A stretch of DNA of 9,068 nt from Bacillota bacterium (GTDB taxonomy: Bacteria; Bacillota; Clostridia; Lachnospirales; Cellulosilyticaceae), in NCBI GenBank assembly GCA_023457875.1, contig JAEXBC010000037.1, positions 1 through 9,068 on the forward strand. The letters run 5' to 3'. The position numbers and the translations under genes are program-made. The notes beneath the pieces were generated by a model, which worked only from the letters and a program-made list of their open reading frames with translations, had not been told where the DNA came from and did not search any database. Shown piece by piece: positions 1-6,363 of the stretch. The first letter of the stretch is position 1; each line of letters starts with the position of its first letter.

Positions 1-641
1 TTTTTCAATAGTTCAATGGTAGTAAACTTCATCATAATCGGAGGACCCACCACTACTGCAACCTTATCTTGGACTTCGGATAGGTCCAGCTTATTTAAAT
101 GGGTTGTGATAAGCCCCGTAGCGCCTTTCCATGATTCATCTGCCTGATCCACGGTAACTGTAACATTTGCCGTATCTGACCAACGTTCTAGGTCATTAAT
201 AAACAAACGATCCTTTGGCGTCTTAAATCCAACAAGAACATCCATTTTCCTTATTTCTTCAGGGTGAGTGGCAAAATAGTCGATGGTTTTTCTTACTGGT
301 GCTAAGCCAGTTCCTCCTGCAATAAAGGCAACATCTTTCCCTTTAAACAGATTTAAATCAAATCCGTTTCCATATGGCCCTCTCATAAAAAGTTTATCAC
401 CGGGTTTTAGTTCAAAGATCTTATCCGTCAAACGTCCAACTTTTCTAATGGTCATTTCCAAAGAGGTATCATCAAAATTACAGATTGAGATGGGTGCTTC
501 TCCTACTCCTGGTATTGATATTTCCATAAATTGTCCACCGACTAACTTAGCTTTGTAGGCTACTTTGAAGGTATAATCTATTTCCGTTTCTTTTCGTATT
601 TGTAGTATTTCACAAGCATGCGATAAATAAGGATTATTCAC
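1..641 (-). CDS. asrB: Anaerobic sulfite reductase subunit B (FAD/NAD-binding electron-transfer subunit), 3' end cut by window
   Basis: AsrB takes electrons from NAD(P)H through FAD and passes them on to the siroheme subunit AsrC during dissimilatory-type sulfite reduction in the cytoplasm. The open frame runs from a GTG at 641-639 to the window edge, giving 213 codons. It shows a ferredoxin-reductase fold: PISICNF in the flavin-binding barrel (residues 50-56), RGPYGNGF (87-94), the nucleotide-binding AGGTGLAPV (108-116) and GPPIMM (199-204). Family members are about 260-270 residues, so roughly 50 are missing, including the C-terminal cysteine cluster that holds a 2Fe-2S centre in relatives. 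The GTG start is supported by GAGGAGG at 657-651 and by the N-terminus NNPYLSHA. It overlaps the asrA stop by 8 bases, so translation is probably coupled. Residue positions come from my own translation. Confidence 0.93.
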   Translation of the reverse strand, partial: MNNPYLSHACEILQIRKETEIDYTFKVAYKAKLVGGQFMEISIPGVGEAPISICNFDDTSLEMTIRKVGRLTDKIFELKPGDKLFMRGPYGNGFDLNLFKGKDVAFIAGGTGLAPVRKTIDYFATHPEEIRKMDVLVGFKTPKDRLFINDLERWSDTANVTVTVDQADESWKGATGLITTHLNKLDLSEVQDKVAVVVGPPIMMKFTTIELLK

Positions 642-1656
642 TTGCAGTTCCCTCCTCTACAATTTGATTAAGTTTGCTGATACATTTTGAAAATGCGATA
701 TACTCTGGACAGACATCGTCACATCGGCCACAGCCAACACACATATGCTCATCAAAGCGTTTGTAGAAGTCATTCACCTTGTGCATTGTCTTAAAGCGCA
801 TTCGTTCTCCTTTGTTATCCCGAAATCGGTGTCCACCCGCCATATCCGTGAAACCATCCACATGGCAGCCTGCCCACACTCTTCGTCTTTCTCCACTCAT
901 CTTATCATCGCTTAAAGTGACATCCTGCATCGTATAACAGGAGCAAGTGATACAAGAAGTATTGCAACGACCACATGCAATACAACGTCCCGCATATTCA
1001 ACCCAGATATCATGCTTAAAGGTGTCCTTCGTCACTTTTTCAACTGGCGGAATCGTCACTTTTACTTTATTTTCTTGGACAAATTTCAGTTCAAAATCAA
1101 TCTCACTTGCCTGCCTAATGCTATTTGTCTCAAGATCCTTGTCAACAATCTTAACACTTACGCCATCTGGCTCAAACCTTAGTGCACCATCATAATCACT
1201 TGCGATATTTGAGTTCATAGAGACACAGAAACAACTCTCAAATCCTTCCGCGCACTCAATCATCATAAATTTTACTAAAGCTCTTCGTCGCTGATAATAA
1301 AAGTCTATTTCTTTTCCGTTTTTCAAAAAAATAGTATCTAGTCTACGAATACCATTTAAATCACAGGGTCTTAACATGATGATCATTGGTTTTTCGTCAA
1401 TAGGTGGTACCTTTGCCTCGTTATTTTCAAAACGAAAAAGTGTTTCACGAATTGGATAAAATATCTCTTTGGGTGAAAAATAAGATTTTTTATTAAGCTC
1501 TATTTCTTCTAGGGTTGATACTTCACCATAACCAACAACATCCGTTTCTGCAAATTTTCCTTTTCCCTTTCTTACTACCGGAGCAAAAATTCTGTACGAA
1601 TGTGATAGTTCCTCCAGGTATACATTAAAAGCCTCATTTGTTAATTTAACGTCCAT
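634..1656 (-). CDS. asrA: Anaerobic sulfite reductase subunit A (iron-sulfur electron-transfer subunit)
   Basis: AsrA is a 340-residue cytoplasmic iron-sulfur protein that relays electrons within the AsrABC complex, which reduces sulfite to sulfide. The C-terminal third has two ferredoxin-type clusters: CIACGRCNTSC (Cys225, 228, 231, 235, followed by Cys238 and Cys240) and CVGCGRCDDVCP (Cys306, 309, 312, 316, with Cys325 after it). The N-terminal half has MLRPCDLNGIRRLD (94-107) and ECAEGFESCFC (134-144), as in the AsrA family. Length matches the family (about 340-350). The ATG at 1656 is preceded by AGGAGGAAAA. It follows sirC by 16 bases and overlaps asrB by 8. Its place right after the siroheme genes fits the siroheme requirement of AsrC, which would be encoded beyond the left edge. 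Confidence 0.95.
   Translation of the reverse strand: MDVKLTNEAFNVYLEELSHSYRIFAPVVRKGKGKFAETDVVGYGEVSTLEEIELNKKSYFSPKEIFYPIRETLFRFENNEAKVPPIDEKPMIIMLRPCDLNGIRRLDTIFLKNGKEIDFYYQRRRALVKFMMIECAEGFESCFCVSMNSNIASDYDGALRFEPDGVSVKIVDKDLETNSIRQASEIDFELKFVQENKVKVTIPPVEKVTKDTFKHDIWVEYAGRCIACGRCNTSCITCSCYTMQDVTLSDDKMSGERRRVWAGCHVDGFTDMAGGHRFRDNKGERMRFKTMHKVNDFYKRFDEHMCVGCGRCDDVCPEYIAFSKCISKLNQIVEEGTASE
651..657 (-). promoter_or_regulatory. Ribosome binding site that fixes the asrB GTG start
   Basis: GAGGAGG on the minus strand lies 9 bases upstream of the GTG at 641-639, inside the last codons of asrA. No in-frame ATG lies nearby, so this site decides the otherwise easily missed start of asrB. Confidence 0.75.
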
Positions 1657-1672
1657 CTTTTTCCTCCTAAAA

Positions 1673-2176
1673 TTAGTTTTTATGATTCAAGAACCTTTTA
1701 CGGTTCGATATTTCTTCCTGCAATCTTTCCATATCTTCTTCTGTAAGCGTCAAGGCCAGCTTATCAATGATTTCTTTTGCAAATCCAGGGGCCTTTCCAT
1801 AGGTGGATGCAGCAAGCATGAGTTCGCCGCACTCTCGCCTCGCCATGAAATCAAAATCTGAAGGATTAAATCTGTCTACAGTCTGGCACAGTATGTTTTG
1901 CTGTGTACATACCTCATAAATTCTACTGTTTACCTCTGTATTACTTGTGGCTGCAATGACTAAAAACCATCCTGTAAGGTCCTTGTCCTCTATTTCTTTA
2001 TGAACCAGCGTCACCTCTTCATGATGTGACAGTAATTCCTTTGAAAAATCAATACTGATGCAGGTAAGTTCTGCACCGGCTTTGTAAATACTCATAGCCT
2101 TACGTGTGCCGATACGTCCGCCACCAACCACTAATACTTTTCTACCTCTTACATTTAACATGATAGGAATACTCAT
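1673..2176 (-). CDS. sirC: Precorrin-2 dehydrogenase (siroheme synthase, dehydrogenase domain only)
   Basis: This protein oxidises precorrin-2 to sirohydrochlorin with NAD+, the penultimate step of siroheme synthesis. It has 167 residues. The dinucleotide-binding loop VLVVGGGRIGTRKA covers 14-27, and the conserved block from Asp101 through DFDFMARRECGELMLAAST (107-125) to GKAPGFAKEI (127-136) is that of the CysG-B/Met8p/SirC family. Asp101 lies where the catalytic Asp of Met8p is expected (inference from alignment by eye). It lacks the methyltransferase domain of CysG, which is supplied by the CobA half of the upstream fusion, so a separate chelatase is likely needed. The ATG start overlaps the hemA stop as ATGA, which suggests coupled translation. 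Confidence 0.93.
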   Translation of the reverse strand: MSIPIMLNVRGRKVLVVGGGRIGTRKAMSIYKAGAELTCISIDFSKELLSHHEEVTLVHKEIEDKDLTGWFLVIAATSNTEVNSRIYEVCTQQNILCQTVDRFNPSDFDFMARRECGELMLAASTYGKAPGFAKEIIDKLALTLTEEDMERLQEEISNRKRFLNHKN

Positions 2177-3420
2177 GTGTTATCCTCTCTTTCAAATTCA
2201 AACAGCTGCAAAAGAACCTTCTTATATTGCTCCAATTCCTCCATGTTCCTAACTTTCTTTAATTGGCTAATGGGAGCTTTTATCATCTGCCATAAACTGC
2301 TTCTGATTATATCCAAGACTTCCTCCTCTTGCTTTTCATTAAGACCCAGCTTTTTGATCTTCTGTATATTGGATTGGATAATCTCTGTTTGCCTTGTCTG
2401 AAATTCTTTGATAACATGGTCTACCTTTGAATGTAATATCCACAGTTTTAGCTCTTGTACCTCTTGATGAATCATTTGACTGATTTGATTTGCAGTCTCT
2501 TGCCTAATAGCCATATTCTCGTTTATAGTTTTCAAAAAGGTATCCAAGGTGACCACCTCTACCATCTCTTCCTGCTGCATGGCAGCATCGATATCTCTTG
2601 GTACTGCCATATCCAAAAAGGTTATTCTTTTTGTTATAGGCTGACATTTATCTCGATCGATAATGGTATGTGGCGAAGCCGTAGCAGAAATGACAATATC
2701 CATATCCTTTAGATAGGCGTATCGCTCATGATATTCAATTAATCGAACAGATGGACTGACATAAAAATCAATCTTGCCTTTATGCATACTTCTGTTCGTC
2801 AAATAAAGTTCCTTAACCTGTTCTGCTTCCAAGTATTTTAATATCAGTTGTCCCATCTGCCCTGTGCCAATGAGAAGGATCTTTCTATCCTTCAGACTTC
2901 CATACATTTTTTTTAGGTAGTCAATACTGATAGAGGCAACGGACAATTTATTTTCTGCCAATTTATATTCTGTTCTTACTTTTTTTGAAAAGGTAATACT
3001 TTCTCTTATAACCTTGTTTAAATATTTTTTGCAACTTCCCTTTTTTACTGCAAATGCCATAGCAGATTTTAACTGACCTAGTATTTCCCCCTCTAGAGCA
3101 ACTAAGGAATCCAGCCCCGTTGCCACTTGATAGAGATGCTGCAATGCCCTATCTGTTTTATAAATATAGAGATAAGGCACGATCTTATCTCCTGCCATTG
3201 AAATGTACAACCCATTAACAGATTTTATATCCTGCTCTAGGTTACTTGTAGCAATATATATTTCACTCCGATTACAGGTTGACAAAATAACGAACTCCGG
3301 AATCTGTAAGCGTTTCATATCTTCTGTTGCTCTATTCTTCATAGAGGTGGTGAATGCCACCTTCCCTCGGATGTCTATATCTGCTTTTTTGTAAGATATG
3401 CCTATAACTGCTATTTCCAT
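2173..3420 (-). CDS. hemA: Glutamyl-tRNA reductase
   Basis: HemA reduces glutamyl-tRNA(Glu) with NADPH to glutamate-1-semialdehyde, the first committed step of the C5 tetrapyrrole pathway; HemL acts next. From the ATG at 3420 it is 415 residues, the usual size. Landmarks are ILSTCNRSEIY (45-55) with the thioester-forming Cys49, ATGLDSLVALEGEILGQ (100-116), the NADPH loop LLIGTGQMGQ (182-191), LTNRS (207-211) and FLDMAVPRDID (268-278), then a helical dimerisation tail. The family's usual GEPQ before ILGQ reads LEGE here, a mild variation. A longer reading from a TTG at 3447 is possible, but the ATG has AAAAGGGG 7 bases upstream and begins MEIAVIGISY, the normal N-terminus. HemA is often the flow-controlling enzyme, so its place next to asrAB rather than with hemB/L may matter. 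Confidence 0.95.
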   Translation of the reverse strand: MEIAVIGISYKKADIDIRGKVAFTTSMKNRATEDMKRLQIPEFVILSTCNRSEIYIATSNLEQDIKSVNGLYISMAGDKIVPYLYIYKTDRALQHLYQVATGLDSLVALEGEILGQLKSAMAFAVKKGSCKKYLNKVIRESITFSKKVRTEYKLAENKLSVASISIDYLKKMYGSLKDRKILLIGTGQMGQLILKYLEAEQVKELYLTNRSMHKGKIDFYVSPSVRLIEYHERYAYLKDMDIVISATASPHTIIDRDKCQPITKRITFLDMAVPRDIDAAMQQEEMVEVVTLDTFLKTINENMAIRQETANQISQMIHQEVQELKLWILHSKVDHVIKEFQTRQTEIIQSNIQKIKKLGLNEKQEEEVLDIIRSSLWQMIKAPISQLKKVRNMEELEQYKKVLLQLFEFEREDNT

Positions 3421-3427
3421 AAAAATG

Positions 3428-3435
3428 CCCCTTTT
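3428..3435 (-). promoter_or_regulatory. Ribosome binding site that fixes the hemA ATG start
   Basis: AAAAGGGG lies 7 bases upstream of the ATG at 3420-3418 and overlaps the cbiK stop codon. It supports the ATG over the in-frame TTG at 3447, which would add nine residues to the HemA N-terminus. Confidence 0.65.
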
Positions 3436-4186
3436 ACTTGTTAACAAGCAAGTGAATATAAATTTCTCTTACTTCCTTTTGCGCCAAAAGGCTTTCCTTA
3501 TACAAAGTCACTTCTTTTCCTGCTTTTATCAATTGTTTATAGATAGACTGCTCTCCCTCAAAAAGATCCATTTTCACATGATAGCCACTGGTTGTGAACA
3601 AAGGCACCATTGTTACTTGATTAGGTATATTGACCAAAATATCTTCAATGGGAGTATTTAGAGTCATAAAACTACTATTCCTATTCAGTTCTCTATAGGT
3701 TTTAATAAACTCCTGGTAATACATTTTAGATGCACCTAATGTACCATGCCCGACAAAAAGGATATGCCTATCCTTTTTAGGTATTCGTTTATGAATTGTA
3801 AGGGCTAGTTTTCTTACATTCTCATCATTTGTTAGGAATGCCTCCTTTAATACGATGCTTGAACATTTCCTTCCTGTGTCCAATTCATTTTTCACCTGCT
3901 GCACAAATTGCTTTACTCGCTGATAATCGCTGCCGCCGACTAAATGCGTTGGCATAATTGTGATAACAGTGTAATTTCCTAATTCACGTAAAATCAAATC
4001 ATTCATATAGTCCATTTCAATATGATCTTCTTTTAGCTTATCAATTGCTTTTTGGGAACTAAATGCTAAGATGGTGGCTTTGCCTGTGGCTTCTTTTACT
4101 TCTTCAACAAGTACCATTAATTCATTCGCAACAGCTTCTATTTCAGATGTCCCAATATGGTTTATAATGATGAGTTCATCCTTCAT
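3434..4186 (-). CDS. CbiK-family sirohydrochlorin chelatase (probably ferrochelatase for siroheme)
   Basis: This 250-residue cytoplasmic protein resembles the anaerobic cobaltochelatase CbiK, which inserts Co2+ (and can insert Fe2+) into sirohydrochlorin. Family marks are IGTS near the N-terminus (11-14), MPTHLVGGSDY (78-88, family form LHxIxGxEY), VGHGT (145-149) with the metal-ligand His147, and SGYHVKMD (200-207) with His203. The metal-binding Glu of Salmonella CbiK (Glu175) seems absent: the matching segment reads FMTLNTPIEDIL (173-184) with Leu176 or Asn177 at that place, by eye. Between the sulfide channel and hemA-sirC, and with no cobalamin genes in view, iron insertion to siroheme is the likeliest job. 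It could instead make Co-sirohydrochlorin. ATG start, GAGGAG 11 bases upstream; it follows the channel gene by 28 bases. Confidence 0.8.
   Translation of the reverse strand: MKDELIIINHIGTSEIEAVANELMVLVEEVKEATGKATILAFSSQKAIDKLKEDHIEMDYMNDLILRELGNYTVITIMPTHLVGGSDYQRVKQFVQQVKNELDTGRKCSSIVLKEAFLTNDENVRKLALTIHKRIPKKDRHILFVGHGTLGASKMYYQEFIKTYRELNRNSSFMTLNTPIEDILVNIPNQVTMVPLFTTSGYHVKMDLFEGEQSIYKQLIKAGKEVTLYKESLLAQKEVREIYIHLLVNK
3755..3778. repeat. Perfect inverted repeat inside cbiK (10-bp arms, 4-base loop)
   Basis: AAAAAGGATA (3755-3764) and TATCCTTTTT (3769-3778) are exact reverse complements around a four-base loop. In mRNA sense the hairpin ends in a run of U and resembles a weak intrinsic terminator or pause site. 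It lies in codons for KKDRHILFV just before the GHG metal site of the chelatase. It may be a chance product of Lys/Phe codons; function is unproven. Confidence 0.4.
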
Positions 4187-4214
4187 ATTTTCTTGGTCTC
4201 CTCATGGTGAAATC

Positions 4215-4979
4215 TTACTCTTTTCCCATGTAATAATAGGTTCCTCCAAGGAGCAAACCACCACCAATAAAGTTTCCGAGGGTTACAGGAATTAAGTTCA
4301 TAAACATTCCACCAATGGATATACTATCTGGATGTTCAATAAACAAGCTTATTGCAAAAATGGTCATATTGGCAACACTATGTTCAAACCCAGCTGTAAT
4401 GAATGCAAACAGACACCAAGCAATCATGATTAGCTTCCCTGACTCACTCTTCATTTTTAACGAGCAAAGCACAGCAAGACATACGAGTAAATTACAAAGA
4501 ATTCCCTTTACAAGTAGTGCAGTGAAATCACCGTTCATTTTAGCGTCTGCAATACTCAAAATAAATTTTCCAGTCTCAGAACCCTGAATATGAGTTAACA
4601 CATATAAACCGCCAATTATAAATGAACCAATAAAATTCCCGACATAACTCACTACCCATATCTTTACTGCATCTAACCATGTTACTTTTTTGTCAAGTGC
4701 GCCTACCATTAAGACCATATTGTTACCAGTAAACAATTCCGAGCCAGCCATTATTACTAAACTTAAAGCAATGCCAAAAGATAGCCCCATAAAAACCTTA
4801 GTATATCCAGAGCCTACCGCATTGGCATAGCCACCCACCACCATAATCAATATAATCCCAAGCCCAACATAGGCACCAGCCCAAGACGAGGCCACCAAAT
4901 ACTTTCCAATTGAACTCTTATAAAACGCCACCTTCTTTATAGCAGCTCCCGATAGAGCCTCTTTTGTTTCTTTAAACAA
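4215..4979 (-). CDS. Formate/nitrite transporter family channel, probable hydrosulfide channel
   Basis: This is a 254-residue inner-membrane protein with the six-helix FNT (FocA/NirC) fold, which forms pentameric anion channels. Hydrophobic segments lie near 27-51, 58-82, 101-128, 152-174, 181-206 and 224-248. Channel motifs are GSELFTGNNM (79-88, the interrupted second helix with Thr84), LVKGILCNLLVCLAV (156-170, Lys158) and AGFEHSVANM (196-205) with the central-pore His200. The Clostridioides difficile FNT paralogue FNT3/HSC is linked to asrABC and conducts HS-. The same linkage here suggests export of sulfide made by AsrABC (inference); formate or nitrite remain possible. The start is chosen as TTG at 4979, 6 bases after GGAGGTG (4992-4986). 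A TTG at 4994 would place that site inside the coding sequence. Confidence 0.9.
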   Translation of the reverse strand: MFKETKEALSGAAIKKVAFYKSSIGKYLVASSWAGAYVGLGIILIMVVGGYANAVGSGYTKVFMGLSFGIALSLVIMAGSELFTGNNMVLMVGALDKKVTWLDAVKIWVVSYVGNFIGSFIIGGLYVLTHIQGSETGKFILSIADAKMNGDFTALLVKGILCNLLVCLAVLCSLKMKSESGKLIMIAWCLFAFITAGFEHSVANMTIFAISLFIEHPDSISIGGMFMNLIPVTLGNFIGGGLLLGGTYYYMGKE

Positions 4980-4985
4980 AATAAA

Positions 4986-4992
4986 CACCTCC
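4986..4992 (-). promoter_or_regulatory. Ribosome binding site that sets the TTG start of the FNT channel
   Basis: GGAGGTG is followed by 6 bases and then TTG TTT AAA GAA at 4979. This gives ideal spacing for the downstream TTG and argues against the TTG at 4994, which has no such site upstream. Confidence 0.7.
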
Positions 4993-5007
4993 AAAATTTG
5001 TTATAGA

Positions 5008-5025
5008 TTGTGTATTTCTTAACAA
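5008..5025. promoter_or_regulatory. Candidate Rex (NADH-responsive repressor) operator
   Basis: The plus strand reads TTGTGTATTTCTTAACAA. The clostridial Rex consensus, TTGTTAA-N4-TTAACAA, agrees at 12 of 14 fixed positions, with one perfect half site. One more A-T pair extends the symmetry (5007 with 5026), and a 7-bp inverted repeat TGTTATA/TATAACA (4999-5005, 5031-5037) lies around it almost concentrically. It starts one base after the proposed -10 and covers the expected transcription start, where a repressor would block. From memory, comparative work placed sulfite reduction genes in clostridial Rex regulons. Binding is inferred only. Confidence 0.45.
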
Positions 5026-5026
5026 T

Positions 5027-5055
5027 AGTATATAACACTTTGCTCTCCATAGTAA
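5027..5055 (-). promoter_or_regulatory. Candidate sigma-A promoter upstream of the FNT channel gene
   Basis: On the minus strand a -10 TATACT (5032-5027, 5 of 6 matches) lies 17 bases after a weak -35 TTACTA (5055-5050, 3 of 6). It lies in the only long intergenic gap (79 bp, hemL to channel) and would drive channel-cbiK-hemA-sirC-asrAB(C). No terminator hairpin is visible in the gap, so read-through from hemL is likely as well. Confidence 0.4.
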
Positions 5056-5058
5056 GTG

Positions 5059-6363
5059 TCAGCTATATAATTCTTTCACCTTTTTCATACTTCGATAATG
5101 GGCACTAATTGTATTAGCTAATAACTCTTCACTATGTTCTATAGATAAGAACATACACTCATATTGGGCTGGAGGCAATAGGACACCCTCCTGTAGCATA
5201 TTTCGAAAATACGCTGCGTATTTTTCTGTGTTACACCTCATTACTTTCTTATAGCTATCAATGGGGCCACTGGCAAAAAACTGACATAACATACTTCCCA
5301 CGCGATTAATTGTAACATCTTTGATATCCAAGGCCTGCAGGTTTTGATTAAAACCATCTTCAAGCATCTTTGCCTTTTCTTCAAGTTCTTGATAGATTTT
5401 CGGATTATTTTTCAGGTGCCTTATCACATTCAATCCCATTTTCATGGCTAGGGGATTGCCTGATAAAGTCCCTGCTTGGTACACACCACCAAGTGGTGCT
5501 ACCTTTTCCATAATTTCTTTTTTGCCACCATAGGCACCTACTGGCATTCCACCACCAATGATCTTACCAAGACATACCATATCCGGTTCCACCTTGTAAT
5601 AATCCTGTGCCCCGGAGTAAGCAATACGAAATCCCGAGATCACTTCATCAAAAATCAAAAGAGAACCATATTGGTTACATAATTTCCTCAGCCCCTGTAA
5701 AAAGCCTGGCTGTGCCTCTATTAAACCCATATTACCCGGAATTGGCTCTACAATAATGGCCGCTATTTCTTGTGCATATGACTCAAAAAGCATTTGGACA
5801 TGTTCCAGATTATTGAACTCACTCACCAATGTGTTATCGATGATTCCTTGTGGAACCCCTTCACTGGTAGGTACGCCTACTGTCAATGTTCCCGAACCGG
5901 ATTTTACAAGCAGACCGTCACTGTGACCATGATAACAGCCTTCAAACTTAATAATCTTATCTCTTCTGGTATAACCCCTGGCAAGGCGAATCGCACTCAT
6001 TGTGGCTTCTGTTCCAGAATTCACCATTCTAACAAGTTCCATGGGTTTGTATGCATCGGTAATTTCTTTTGCCAACTCAATTTCAATTGCAGTTGGCATC
6101 CCAAATGTGGTTCCTTTATTTATCACTTCAAAAACACCCTCAAGTGAGACCTTAGAATGATGTCCTAAAATGAGTGGTCCCCAAGAACATACATAATCAA
6201 TATATACATTTCCATCCTCGTCCTGAAGTTTCGCCCCTTCTCCGCATTTTGCAAAGATAGGCGGCATATCTACGCTATAGAAGGCTCTTACTGGACTATT
6301 CACCCCGCCAGGCAAATACTTAATAGACTCCTCATATAACAGTTTTGAACGCTCAGATTTCAC
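5059..6363 (-). CDS. hemL: Glutamate-1-semialdehyde 2,1-aminomutase
   Basis: HemL is a PLP-dependent, fold-type I enzyme that converts glutamate-1-semialdehyde to 5-aminolevulinate, following HemA. It has 434 residues, the family norm. Visible landmarks are YLPGGVNSPVRAF (16-28), NSGTEATMSAIRLAR (115-129), the PLP-stacking region EGCYHGHSDG (141-150), LIFDEVISGFR (236-246) with the pyridine-binding Asp239, and CLGKIIGGGMPVGAYGG (264-280) with the Schiff-base Lys267. The start is GTG at 6363, which shares one base with the hemB stop (TAGTG); AAGGAGG lies about 10 bases upstream within the end of hemB. hemA, its partner enzyme, is not adjacent but three genes downstream, beyond the proposed internal promoter. 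Confidence 0.96.
   Translation of the reverse strand: MKSERSKLLYEESIKYLPGGVNSPVRAFYSVDMPPIFAKCGEGAKLQDEDGNVYIDYVCSWGPLILGHHSKVSLEGVFEVINKGTTFGMPTAIEIELAKEITDAYKPMELVRMVNSGTEATMSAIRLARGYTRRDKIIKFEGCYHGHSDGLLVKSGSGTLTVGVPTSEGVPQGIIDNTLVSEFNNLEHVQMLFESYAQEIAAIIVEPIPGNMGLIEAQPGFLQGLRKLCNQYGSLLIFDEVISGFRIAYSGAQDYYKVEPDMVCLGKIIGGGMPVGAYGGKKEIMEKVAPLGGVYQAGTLSGNPLAMKMGLNVIRHLKNNPKIYQELEEKAKMLEDGFNQNLQALDIKDVTINRVGSMLCQFFASGPIDSYKKVMRCNTEKYAAYFRNMLQEGVLLPPAQYECMFLSIEHSEELLANTISAHYRSMKKVKELYS

Noticed and set aside
283..558. Plus-strand open frame of 91 codons opposite asrB
   Set aside because: It lies wholly antisense to the well-supported asrB reading frame with its flavin and NAD motifs, and has no recognisable protein character or good ribosome binding site.
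5000..5025. Alternative promoter with -35 TTGTTA and -10 TATAAC in the hemL-channel gap
   Set aside because: The spacer would be only 14 bases, too short for a normal sigma-A promoter; the TATACT element upstream with a 17-base spacer is better placed.
5478..5503. Imperfect hairpin in hemL (CACCAC/GTGGTG core, GGTA/TACC outer arms)
   Set aside because: It lies in codons for the conserved APLGGVYQAG segment, has an uneven bulge, and has no U run in mRNA sense, so coding constraint explains it adequately.
5794..6147. Plus-strand open frame of 117 codons opposite hemL
   Set aside because: Antisense shadow of strongly conserved hemL sequence; the translation is rich in His, Cys and Phe as expected from reverse reading and resembles no family.
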